Part shown: piece by piece, positions 34,596-43,700 of the stretch
Position numbering within the stretch: position 1 is the first letter of the stretch
Layout: each line of letters opens with the position of its first letter
NCBI RefSeq assembly: GCF_030269305.1
Contig: NZ_BSTC01000006.1
Span: 62,001-126,000, forward strand
Direction of reading: 5' to 3'
Length of the DNA stretch: 64,000 nt
From: Kineosporia sp. NBRC 101731
GTDB lineage: Bacteria > Actinomycetota > Actinomycetes > Actinomycetales > Kineosporiaceae
Notes under the pieces: generated by a model
Database searches by the model: none
What the model saw: the letters and a program-made list of their open reading frames with translations, nothing else
What the model was told of the DNA's origin: nothing
Made by a program: the position numbers and the translations under genes

Positions 34596-35377
34596 CGCAG
34601 CACCAGGTGCCCGAGCTGCTCGCCGAGCACGAGGCCGCCGTTGACCGGGCCATCCGGGCGATGCGCCCGGCCCTGTTCCGGGCCGTGCGTCTGGATGATC
34701 ACGCCGCCGCCGGCATGTACAGCCGGTACCACTTCCACCGGGTCTTCCGCGAGGTCACGGGCACCACTCCCGCCCGGTACCTGGCCGGGTTACGGATGCA
34801 GGAGGCCAAACAGCTGCTGGCCGGGAGCGACCTGACCGTCACGACGATCAGCGGCCTGGTCGGTTACGAGAGCCTGGGCACCTTCACCACGCAGTTCGGG
34901 CGGCTGGTGGGCATCTCCCCGGGCCGGTTCCGGCAGCTCGTCGACGAACTGCACGACCTGACGGTGGACGACGTGGCCCTGGGCCCGTGGGCGCACGGGC
35001 CGGGCGCGCCCGGCCTGACCCGTCCACCCCGGGCCACCTTCGTGGGAACGTTCCGCGGAGGTCTGCCGACGGGCGTCCCCGCCTCCTTCACCCTGTTGCC
35101 GGACCTGGACGACACGGTGCTGGCCGCGATCGAGCGCCCCGAACGCGGCCACGCCCCGCTGGCCTTCTCGGTGCCGGCCGGTTCCCGGCTCACCGACATC
35201 GCGGTCGGCGTTCTGGACGACCTGCACGTAGGGACGCCGTCGGTGGCCCGCGAGGGGCCACCGGGTCTGCGCCTGATGCTCCGCATGCGGCCGTGGCGCA
35301 CCGTCGACCATCCGCTCGTGACGGCCGCGGCGGTGCGGCTTCTCGCCGCCCGGCGCCGTCCCGGGACCGCCGCGTGA
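34592..35377 (+). CDS. AraC-family regulator with GyrI/SRPBCC-like effector half
   Basis: The 261-residue protein starts with an AraC DNA-binding domain (about 10-115) containing SRYHFHRVFREVTGTTPARYL and ISGLVGYESLGTFTTQFGRLVG. A C-terminal domain of about 140 residues that may bind a small molecule follows. GTG 34592 overlaps the SRPBCC stop codon by four bases, and its own stop overlaps the kinase gene. A near look-alike in architecture is encoded at 50237-50968 on the other side of the enediyne genes, which suggests a pathway-linked regulator pair. Confidence 0.8.
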   Translation: MTQHQVPELLAEHEAAVDRAIRAMRPALFRAVRLDDHAAAGMYSRYHFHRVFREVTGTTPARYLAGLRMQEAKQLLAGSDLTVTTISGLVGYESLGTFTTQFGRLVGISPGRFRQLVDELHDLTVDDVALGPWAHGPGAPGLTRPPRATFVGTFRGGLPTGVPASFTLLPDLDDTVLAAIERPERGHAPLAFSVPAGSRLTDIAVGVLDDLHVGTPSVAREGPPGLRLMLRMRPWRTVDHPLVTAAAVRLLAARRRPGTAA

Positions 35378-36675
35378 GCGCCGGGTCCCGGGCCCGGTCG
35401 CAGCTGCCGGCCGGTCTGCACGCCGCGGCCCGGCTGGCCCGGATCGCCCTGGCCCTGCTCACGGGGACGGTCCAGTGCCTGCCGGAGCTCGTACGCTACG
35501 CCGGCCATCACGACGGCGTGCGGCTCCAGGCGCAGGCCGGCCGGATCGCCGGGGCCCGGTTGTGGGATCTCGGCCCGGCCTTCGTGAAGATCGGCCAGTT
35601 GCTGTCGACGCGTCAGGACCTGCTGCCGCCACGCCTGTGCGACGAGTTGCGGACCGGTCTGGCCTTCGGGGGACAGGGCCACCGATCCGGCGGCGCAGGC
35701 GGATCTCTTCCGCCCACCGGTGCCCGTGCGGTCGAGATCGGGTCGGTGGCCACCGTGCACCGCGACCACGTCGACGGCACCCCGGTCGCCGTGAAGCGCG
35801 TTCACCCGGGCGCCGAACGGCAGCTGGCGACCGACCTGGCCCTGGTCCGCGGGCTGATGCGGGCCGGCCTGCGGCTGGTGCCACGCAGCCGGGTGCCGCT
35901 GCCGGAGATCGTGGACGAGATGTGCCGCTCCGTACGGCGGCAGACCGACCTGTGCGCCGAGGCCGAGACCCTGAACCGCCTGAGCGGTCTGGGGGACCGG
36001 CTGCCGGTGGTGCTGCCCCGGGTGCTGGAGGGGCACAGCGACTCCGGGCAGCTGGTGATGACCTGGATCGAGGGGCAGGACCCGCACCGGCCCGTCAGCA
36101 CCCCCGACCGGACCGCTCGGCGTCTGGTCCTGGCGCTCTACGAGATGCTTTTCATTACCGGGGTGGTGCACTGTGACCTGCATCCGGGTAACTGGTGGGA
36201 AATGCCGGACGGGCGGATCGCGATCGTCGACGCCGGGTTCGCCTACGAGCTGGACGACGAGATGCGCTCGCACTTCGCCGAGTTCTTCCTCGGGATGTCG
36301 GCCGCCAATGCGGAGATCTGCGCCACCCACGCCCTGGCGGCGTGTGCCGTCCCGGTCGGGCCGGAACAGGAGGCGGGCTTCCGGGCCGACATGGAAGAGC
36401 TGATCAGGTCGAACACCGGTCTGACGGCCGGGACCTTCTCCCTCGCCCGGTTCGCCACCGACTTCTTCATGATCCAGCGCCGTCACCGGGCCTACTCGCG
36501 GGCCACCTTCATCTATCCGTTCATGGCTCTACTGGCCATCGAAGGTCAGGTTAAACAACTTTCGCCTGGATTGAACTTTCAGGCGCTGGCCGGACCGGTG
36601 GTGTTGAGGGCCATCGTCAACCGGGCCCGTTCCGGGTCGTCCGACGTGTACCGGAAGCCGCAAGGTATCGCTTAG
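35374..36675 (+). CDS. ABC1/AarF/UbiB-type atypical kinase-like protein
   Basis: The 433-residue product shows the family-specific KxGQ motif (K72-I-G-Q in FVKIGQLLSTRQDLLP), the Ala-rich loop region (IGSVATVHR), VAVKRVHPG with the presumed catalytic Lys, and HCDLHPGN near 266-273. The metal-binding DFG position reads D286-A-G, a departure from the usual Phe. The stretch between residues 85 and 125 is short and poorly conserved. UbiB-type proteins act on quinone/lipid pathways and hydrolyse ATP. GTG 35374 overlaps the AraC stop, so it is third in the SRPBCC-AraC-kinase operon, 112 bp before the enediyne cassette. Confidence 0.8.
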   Translation: MSAGSRARSQLPAGLHAAARLARIALALLTGTVQCLPELVRYAGHHDGVRLQAQAGRIAGARLWDLGPAFVKIGQLLSTRQDLLPPRLCDELRTGLAFGGQGHRSGGAGGSLPPTGARAVEIGSVATVHRDHVDGTPVAVKRVHPGAERQLATDLALVRGLMRAGLRLVPRSRVPLPEIVDEMCRSVRRQTDLCAEAETLNRLSGLGDRLPVVLPRVLEGHSDSGQLVMTWIEGQDPHRPVSTPDRTARRLVLALYEMLFITGVVHCDLHPGNWWEMPDGRIAIVDAGFAYELDDEMRSHFAEFFLGMSAANAEICATHALAACAVPVGPEQEAGFRADMEELIRSNTGLTAGTFSLARFATDFFMIQRRHRAYSRATFIYPFMALLAIEGQVKQLSPGLNFQALAGPVVLRAIVNRARSGSSDVYRKPQGIA

Positions 36676-36787
36676 CAGCTGGTGCATAGAGCAATTCGGA
36701 AGAGGCGCAGGGGCCCGGGAGTTGCGAGGGTAGCTCCCGAAGCTCATTTCACGATCCGGTGTAAAACTTGCCGTAGGGGGACTGGCC

Positions 36788-37759
36788 GTGACGTCAATGA
36801 CGGGCTGTGTCCGGGCGTGGATGCTGACGCCCGGGCCCGACGCGGTCAGGTTCACCACCCGTGGGTTCACCGCCACCGACCCGGCCGCCCGGCGCCGGCT
36901 CGAGGTGGTGGGTGAGACCTTCCTGGCCGGTCTGGATCGCGGACTGGCGGCTCGCGACCTGACGGGCCTGATTCCTGTTCTTGAGGGGATCGGCACGGAC
37001 CGCAGGGGTTTCGCGTTCGAGGGGGCGGCGATGGGCCTGGCTCTGGGGGACGCGCTGACGCCGTGGAACCGGAACCTGTTCGGTCGGTTCCAGGCCGGTC
37101 CGGGGGAGCGGCACGTCTATATGGCGTACGTGGGTGCGGGCTGGGCCATGGCCCGGCTACCGAGGTTCCGGTGGCGGAACATCACCCTTCGGGACCCGGT
37201 GCTGCGTTGGCTCGCGCTGGACGGATTCGGTTTTCACGAAACCTATTTCCGCACCGCGACAGTACTGCAACGCCGGGGTGGCCGACTGGTGCGGCCCCCC
37301 TGGCCGGACCCGACGGGTTACGCCCGGCGGGCCCTGGACCAGGGAACCGGGCGGGCCCTGTGGTTCGTGCGAGGGGCCGACGTGCGGGCCGTCGCGGCCG
37401 AGATCGGCCGGTTCCCGGTCGATCGCCACGCGGATCTGTGGGCCGGAACCGGCCTGGCGGCCACGTACGCCGGCGGGGCCGGCGTGAGTGACCTGCGGAT
37501 CCTGGCCGGGCTCAGCGGTGAGTACCGCCCCGATCTGGCCCAGGGTGCTGCCTTCGCCGCGAAGGCCCGGTTGCGGGCCGGCCTGGTTCAGCCCGAGACC
37601 GTTGACGCAGTAGGTGTTCTCGCCGGCAGTGGGCTGGCGGTCGCCGCCGGCCTGACCGATGAGGCACTTGTCGGTCTCGGCGGTGACGAGCCCGGTGCGC
37701 CGGCCTTCGAGGTGTGGCGGCGGCGGATCCGGCAGGACCTCGCCCGCGTCGTGAGCTGA
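36788..37759 (+). CDS. unbL: DUF1702 enediyne-cassette protein (UnbL/E3-like)
   Basis: The 323-residue protein has the DUF1702 features: FEGAAMGLALGD, HVYMAYVGAGWAMAR, LALDGFGFHETYF and a C-terminal VAAGLTDEALVGL. DUF1702 proteins sit beside enediyne PKS genes and are among the few proteins found in nearly all enediyne loci; their reaction is unknown. GTG 36788 follows AGGGGGA. It opens the five-gene cassette unbL-unbV-unbU-pksE-tebC, all on the plus strand. No signal peptide or membrane helix is clear. Confidence 0.92.
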   Translation: MTSMTGCVRAWMLTPGPDAVRFTTRGFTATDPAARRRLEVVGETFLAGLDRGLAARDLTGLIPVLEGIGTDRRGFAFEGAAMGLALGDALTPWNRNLFGRFQAGPGERHVYMAYVGAGWAMARLPRFRWRNITLRDPVLRWLALDGFGFHETYFRTATVLQRRGGRLVRPPWPDPTGYARRALDQGTGRALWFVRGADVRAVAAEIGRFPVDRHADLWAGTGLAATYAGGAGVSDLRILAGLSGEYRPDLAQGAAFAAKARLRAGLVQPETVDAVGVLAGSGLAVAAGLTDEALVGLGGDEPGAPAFEVWRRRIRQDLARVVS

Positions 37760-37821
37760 TCGTCATCACCCGGCCCGTCGGGCCGGGTGACCCGCCCCTG
37801 GGAGAAAGGCGCTGTCGCCTC

Positions 37822-39720
37822 ATGAAACCGTTCTCCGGACGTCCCGGGCTGCTGGTCGGGGCTCTCGCCCTGGCCCTCTGCGTGGTGGCCGGCCTGCTGA
37901 CCCGTCTGCCCGCAGCGAGTGCGGGGGTGAAGACCGACCTGGCCGGCCGGTTCGGCTTCGAGGTCAGCGACGCCAATGCCGATCCGGCGGGTGCGCGCAC
38001 GATCCGGCCGGTGCAGCCCGCCCTGGAGCACATCCGGTCGTGGATCTCCGCGGTCGGGGCGGGAGGTGGGCTGGCCGACCTGGACGGTGACGGGCTCCCG
38101 GACGAGCGTTGTCTGGTCGACCCCCGGGACGACTCCGTGACCGTGGCCTCGGTGCCCGGGGCGCCGGGGGCTCATTCCTCGTTCTCCCTGGAACCGGTCG
38201 GACTGGAGTACGACTCCTCCACCACCGCGCCGATGGGATGCATGCCCGGCGACCTGAACGAGGACGGCTGGACCGACGTGCTGGTCTACTTCTGGGGCCG
38301 GACCCCGGTGGCCTATCTGAGGGAGCCGGAGACCCCGCTGGGGGCGGCCGGGTTCGTGGCCACGGACATCGTCGACGAGCCGGGCCGGATCTGGAACAGC
38401 ACCACGGCCAACCTGGTGGACCTGGACGGTGACGGTCGCCTGGACCTGCTGATCGGCAACTACTTCCCCGACGGTGCGAGGGTGCTGGACACCTCGGCCG
38501 CCAACGACCCGCTGATGCGGATGCAGTCGTCGATGTCGGTCGCTTCCAACGCCGGCGTCAATCGGGTCCTGCGACTGACCGGGCTCCGGGATGCCGGTGC
38601 CGTGGACGCCCCGGTGTACGAGGACGTGTCCTCGGCCCTGAATGCTGAGGAGTCGCGGGGCTGGACGCTGGCGACCGGGGCGCAGGACCTCGACGCCGAC
38701 GGTCTGCCCGAGCTTTACCTGGCCAATGATTTCGGCCGGGATTTCTTGCTGCACAACGAATCACGGCCCGGTCGGATCAGTTTCTCCCAGCTCCGGGGAA
38801 GCCGGGGCCCGCTGGACCCGAAGTCGAAGGTGCTGGGTAACGACTCGTTCAAGAGTATGGGCGTCGCCTTCACCGACCTGAACGCCGATGCCCGGCCGGA
38901 CATTCTGGTCAGCAACATCACTACCGAGTTTGCCCTTCAGGAGAGCAATTTCGCCTTCACCAGTACGGACGACGCGGCGCTGGAGCAGGGTCGGGCGCCG
39001 TACACCGACGACAGCCAGAACCTGGGTATGGCCCGCACCGGCTGGGCCTGGGACATCAAGGCCGCGGACTTCGACGGTGACGGCAGTGACGAGATCGTGC
39101 AGGCTCTGGGCTTCGTCAGGGGCGATACCAACCGGTGGGCCAATCTGCAGGAACTGGCCATGACGAACGATATGGCGCTGCAGCACCCGGGAGCCTGGCC
39201 CGACTTCGAACCGGGTGACGACATCGCCGGTCATCAGCGCGATCAGTTCCTGGTGCGGGACGGCTCCGGCCGGTTCACCGACATCGGTGAGCAGATCGGT
39301 CTGCGGGATGATGCGGTCAGCCGGGGAGTCGCGATCGGGGACACCGATCATGACGGGCGGCCGGACGCGCTGATCGCCAAGCAGTGGGGCCGGTCCGAGT
39401 ACCTGCACAACTCCGGGCCGGAACGCTCCTACCTGGGCCTGCACCTCACCCTTCCGGCCCGGGGCGCGAACGGTCGGCCCCGGGACGCCGTGGGTGCCCG
39501 GGTCACCGTCACCCTGCCCGACGGCACGACCCGGCGCCAGCAGCTCTATCCGGCGAACGGCCACACCGGGGTGAACGCGCCGGAACTGCTCTTCGGTCTG
39601 GGGACGGAACGGGATCCGGTCGGTGTCGAGGTCTCCTGGCGGGACGAGACCGGTTCACACACCGTGCTCAAATCGCTCTCGCCGGGCTGGCACGACCTCA
39701 CCCTGAAGGCCGCCGGCTGA
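37822..39720 (+). CDS. unbV: FG-GAP/ASPIC-UnbV enediyne-cassette protein (UnbV/E4-like)
   Basis: The 632-residue product begins with a basic then hydrophobic segment (residues 9-30) that is a signal peptide or anchor, so it should act outside the cytoplasmic membrane. At least seven FG-GAP/VCBS-type calcium loops follow, among them DLDGDGLPD, DLNEDGWTD, DLDGDGRLD, DLDADGLPE, DFDGDGSDE and DTDHDGRPD; this is a beta-propeller. The C-terminus is the ASPIC/UnbV domain (GARVTVTLPDGTTRRQQL, PANGHTGVNAPELLFGLG). The reaction is unknown. ATG 37822 follows GGGAGAAAGG. Confidence 0.93.
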   Translation: MKPFSGRPGLLVGALALALCVVAGLLTRLPAASAGVKTDLAGRFGFEVSDANADPAGARTIRPVQPALEHIRSWISAVGAGGGLADLDGDGLPDERCLVDPRDDSVTVASVPGAPGAHSSFSLEPVGLEYDSSTTAPMGCMPGDLNEDGWTDVLVYFWGRTPVAYLREPETPLGAAGFVATDIVDEPGRIWNSTTANLVDLDGDGRLDLLIGNYFPDGARVLDTSAANDPLMRMQSSMSVASNAGVNRVLRLTGLRDAGAVDAPVYEDVSSALNAEESRGWTLATGAQDLDADGLPELYLANDFGRDFLLHNESRPGRISFSQLRGSRGPLDPKSKVLGNDSFKSMGVAFTDLNADARPDILVSNITTEFALQESNFAFTSTDDAALEQGRAPYTDDSQNLGMARTGWAWDIKAADFDGDGSDEIVQALGFVRGDTNRWANLQELAMTNDMALQHPGAWPDFEPGDDIAGHQRDQFLVRDGSGRFTDIGEQIGLRDDAVSRGVAIGDTDHDGRPDALIAKQWGRSEYLHNSGPERSYLGLHLTLPARGANGRPRDAVGARVTVTLPDGTTRRQQLYPANGHTGVNAPELLFGLGTERDPVGVEVSWRDETGSHTVLKSLSPGWHDLTLKAAG

Positions 39721-39775
39721 GCGCCGGTCCTCCGCCGTACTCCCGCTTCCGTCGTTCACGAAAGGGTCGCCCATC

Positions 39776-40729
39776 ATGCCCGACCGTCCCCCGGCCGACG
39801 TGCGGATCAAGGCGTTGCGCCGGTTCGCGCTCTCCATCACTGTCTTCAACGTCCTCGGGCACGTCTGGCTGGGGTTCGAGCAGGCCTACCTGACCCCCGT
39901 GGTGGGTGTGCTCACCGCCTACCTCCTGGAGATCGTCCTGGAGACGGTGGACTCCTCCGCCCGCGGGGTGCGCCCGCGGTTCGCCGGGCCGGGCACGACG
40001 CTGCCGGACTTTCTGCTGCCGGCCCACATCACCGGCCTGGCCTGCGCCATGCTGCTGTACGGCAATTCCAGTCTCTGGCCGACGATCTTCGCGGTGACGG
40101 TCTCGATGTGCAGCAAGTACATCGTGCGGATGCGGATCGGCCGCGGTCACCGGCACGTGCTCAACCCCAGCAACCTCGGTATCAGCCTGACCCTGGTGCT
40201 CTTTCCCTGGATCGCCATCGCGCCGCCCTACCAGTTCACCGAGTATGCCTTCGGCCCGGTCGACTGGATCATCCCGGCGGCGATCTTCGCGGCCGGAACG
40301 ATGCTCAACGGCAAGCTCACCCGGCGGGGCCCGCTCATCGTAGGCTGGCTAGGAGGTTTCGTGCTCCAGGCGGTGTTGCGATGGCTACTGCTCGGGGATT
40401 CCCTGGCCTCGGGTCTGCTGGTGGTCACCGGCGTCGCGTTCGTGCTGTTCACCAATTACATGATCACCGATCCCGGCACCACACCCACCGCGCCGTCCCG
40501 GCAGGTGGCCTTCGGGGTGACCGCTGCCCTGGTCTACGGTGCTCTGGTCGCCGCGCACGTGACCTTCGGCCTGTTCTACGCCCTCGTCATCACCTGTGCC
40601 CTGCGGGGCCTGCTGATCGCCGGGTCCCGGCTGCGGGAACCGGCGGGGGAGACCGCGGTGGTGTCGCCGCGTGAAGCGGTACCGGCGGAGCACGGCCGGC
40701 CCGTCGCCGCGGGTGGGGGGCAGGCATGA
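39776..40729 (+). CDS. unbU: RnfD-like membrane enediyne-cassette protein (UnbU/E5-like)
   Basis: The 317-residue polytopic protein has about eight hydrophobic helices. It carries the RnfD/NqrB-type motif HVLNPSNLGISL and a later MITDPGTTPTAPS, the pair that in RnfD surrounds the covalent flavin site. Enediyne UnbU proteins share this fold; electron transfer during polyene tailoring is a common suggestion but unproven. ATG 39776 lies 55 bp after unbV, and its stop overlaps the pksE start (ATGA). Confidence 0.92.
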   Translation: MPDRPPADVRIKALRRFALSITVFNVLGHVWLGFEQAYLTPVVGVLTAYLLEIVLETVDSSARGVRPRFAGPGTTLPDFLLPAHITGLACAMLLYGNSSLWPTIFAVTVSMCSKYIVRMRIGRGHRHVLNPSNLGISLTLVLFPWIAIAPPYQFTEYAFGPVDWIIPAAIFAAGTMLNGKLTRRGPLIVGWLGGFVLQAVLRWLLLGDSLASGLLVVTGVAFVLFTNYMITDPGTTPTAPSRQVAFGVTAALVYGALVAAHVTFGLFYALVITCALRGLLIAGSRLREPAGETAVVSPREAVPAEHGRPVAAGGGQA

Positions 40730-43700
40730 GACCCGGCGCCGACGACGTCGTGATCGCCGGTATGGCGTGCCGGTACCCGGACGCCGACGACCCGGCCCGG
40801 CTCTGGGAGAACGTGCTCAGCACCCGTCGCGCCTTCCGGCGGATGCCGCCCGGACGCCTGTCCCTCGACGAGTACGGCGGGGAGGGGCCCGACTCCACCT
40901 ACGTGACGCACGCGGCCGTACTGGAGGGGTGGGAATTCGACCGGCACCGTTTTCGCGTTCCCGGTGACATTTTTCGCGCCGTCGACCTCACCCACTGGCT
41001 GGCGCTCGAGACCTGTTCGGAGGCCCTGCGCGATGCCGGCCTGCCCGACGGCGAGGGCCTGGATCGCGACCGGGTGGGCGTGGTGCTGGGCAACTCGCTC
41101 ACGGGGGAGTTCAGCCGGGCCGCTCTGCTGCGGACCCGCTGGCCGTACCTGCGTCGCAGTATCGAGCAGGCGCTGCTGGACCAGGGTGGTGCCGGACTGT
41201 CTTCCGAGGCGCGTGAAGCTCTGCTGACCTCGGTCGAGGCCCGGGTCAAGGGCCCGTTCCCGGTACCGTCCGAGGAGACCCTGGCCGGTGGCCTGGCGAA
41301 CACCGTGGCCGGTCGGGTGTGCAACCATTTCGATTTCCACGGAACTGGTTTCACTGTGGACGGGGCTTGTGCATCGTCCCTCGTGGCGGTGGCCACCGGG
41401 GCCGACGCGATCACCGCGGGTCGTCTCGACGTGGTGCTGGCCGGTGGTGTCGACCTGAGCCTCGATCCTTTCGAGATGGTGGGATTCGCGCGACTCGGTG
41501 CCCTGTCCCGGGGCGGGATGCGGGTCTACGACGCGGCCCCGACCGGATTCCTCCCCGGTGAGGGATGCGGGGTGGTGGTGCTCTGCCGGGCGGGTTTCGC
41601 GAAGGAACACAGGATGCCGGTCTATGCGCGCCTGCTCGGCTGGGGGCTGTCGTCGGACGGTCACGGCGGCCTCACCCGCCCGGAGCCGCGGGGGCAGCGC
41701 CTGGCCATCGAGAGAGCCCATGAGATGGCCGGTCTCGCTCCGTCGGCGTCTGAGTTGATCGAGGGACACGGTACCGGTACCGCGGTCGGTGACGAGGTGG
41801 AACTGCGAGCACTGACGGCTGCCCGGGGACCGGGTGCGCCCCGGGCCGTACTGGGCACCGTCAAGGCCAATATCGGTCACACCAAGGCGGCCGCCGGTGT
41901 CGCCGGGTTGATCAAGGCGACCCTGGCGGTGCACCACGCCACGCTGCCGCCCACGACCGGTGTGCACGAGCCGCACGAACTGTTGCGCCGGGAGGACGCG
42001 TCGCTGGAGGTCCTGTCCCGGAGCCGACCCTGGACGTCGGCCGAAAGATACGCGGGAGTCAGTGCCTTCGGTTTCGGTGGGATCAATGCCCATGTCGTGC
42101 TCGGCGCTGCCGGGGCCCGGGGCACCCGGCGGGCGTCCCGGCCCGACCCCCGGCTGACAGTGCGACCACCCGGCTACGAGGTGGTGGTCTGCTCGGCCTC
42201 CGACTCCGGCGCCCTGGCCCGGCAACTGCGGGAGATCGAGCGGGTGGCCGCCCGTCTGGGGCACGGGGAGCTCACCGACCTGGCGGCGGACCGGGCCCGG
42301 CACTCACGGGGGACCGATGAGGCCCGGTGCGCGCTGGCGGTAGCGACCCCGGACGAGCTCCACGCCCTGGCCGGGTACGCGGCGGGGCTGGTCGAGACCG
42401 GTACCCGGGTGGTCGTCGATCCGGTGCGCCGGTTGTTCCTGGGCGCCGGGGCACCGGCCCGGGTGGCCCTGCTGTTCCCCGGTCAGGCTGCGCCCTGTTA
42501 CCCGGGAGCGGGACCGGTCGGCGACCTGCACGAGCTGCCGTCCCGGCTGAGCGCGCCGATGCCGGTCGACCCGGGCACGGTGCCTGACACCGCCCTGGCC
42601 CAGCCCGCGGTCATCCGGTCCTGCCTGGCCGGTTTGAGCTGGATCGAGGAACTGGGGGCCGGGGTGGACGTGGCCGTCGGTCACAGCGTGGGCGAGATCG
42701 CCGCGCTGGTCTGGGCCGGTGCCCTCACCATCGACGGGGCGCTCGAACTGACCGCGGTGCGGGGCCGGGCGATGAGTGCGTCCGGTCACGAGGTGAAGGG
42801 CGGCATGCTGGGTCTGTCCACCGACGTGGAGTCCGCCCGCGAACTGCTGGCCGGACAGGTGGTGGTCGCGGCCGACAACGGCGAGCACCAGACCGTGGTG
42901 GCCGGTCCGCGGGACGACCTGGAGACCGTGGCGGCCCGCGCCCGCGACCGGGGTCTCACCGCGACCTGGGTTCCGGTCGCGCACGCCTTCCATTCCCCGG
43001 CCATGGCGGACGCGGCCGGTCCCCTGAGGAGTGAACTGGCCCGCACGGCTCCGGTCGGCCGACCGGAGCTGCCCGTGGTCTCGACAATCACCGGCCGGCT
43101 GTGGGGGCCGGGCGACGAGGTGAGTGACCTGCTGGTGCGGCAGCTGACGGAACCGGTCCGGTGGCGCGAAGCCCTGAACCGGGTGCAGGCCGATCTGCTG
43201 GTCGAGGTCGGGCCCGGACAGGTTCTGGCCGGGCTGGCCGGGCCGACCGGGCGTCCGGTGGTCTCGATGGATATCGGATCGGGTTCCGCGGCCGGTCTCG
43301 CGGCCGCCACGGCGGCCCTGTTCGCCGCCGGAGCCGTGCCGGACGTCCACCCGTGGTTCGCCCGCCGGCCCTGCCGTCCCTTCGATCCGGCCCGGGAGCC
43401 GGTCTTCCTGACTTCGCCCTGCCAGGTGGAGGTCACCGTCCGGGTACCCGTGCCGTCCGGGGGATCGGTGACGAGCCCGGCCGGCGAGCCCGGACCCGGG
43501 CCCACCGACGAGATCAGGGACGCGGGTACCGACCTGCTGTCGGTGGTCCGGCAGCGGGTCGCCGGCGCGGCCGAGCTGGCGCCGGAGCTGATTGCCGAGA
43601 GCACCGGTCTGATGGCCGATCTGCACCTCAGCTCACTGCGGATCACCCAGCTGGCGGGCGACCTGATGCGTGACCTCGATCTGCCGGCGCCCCCCGGACA

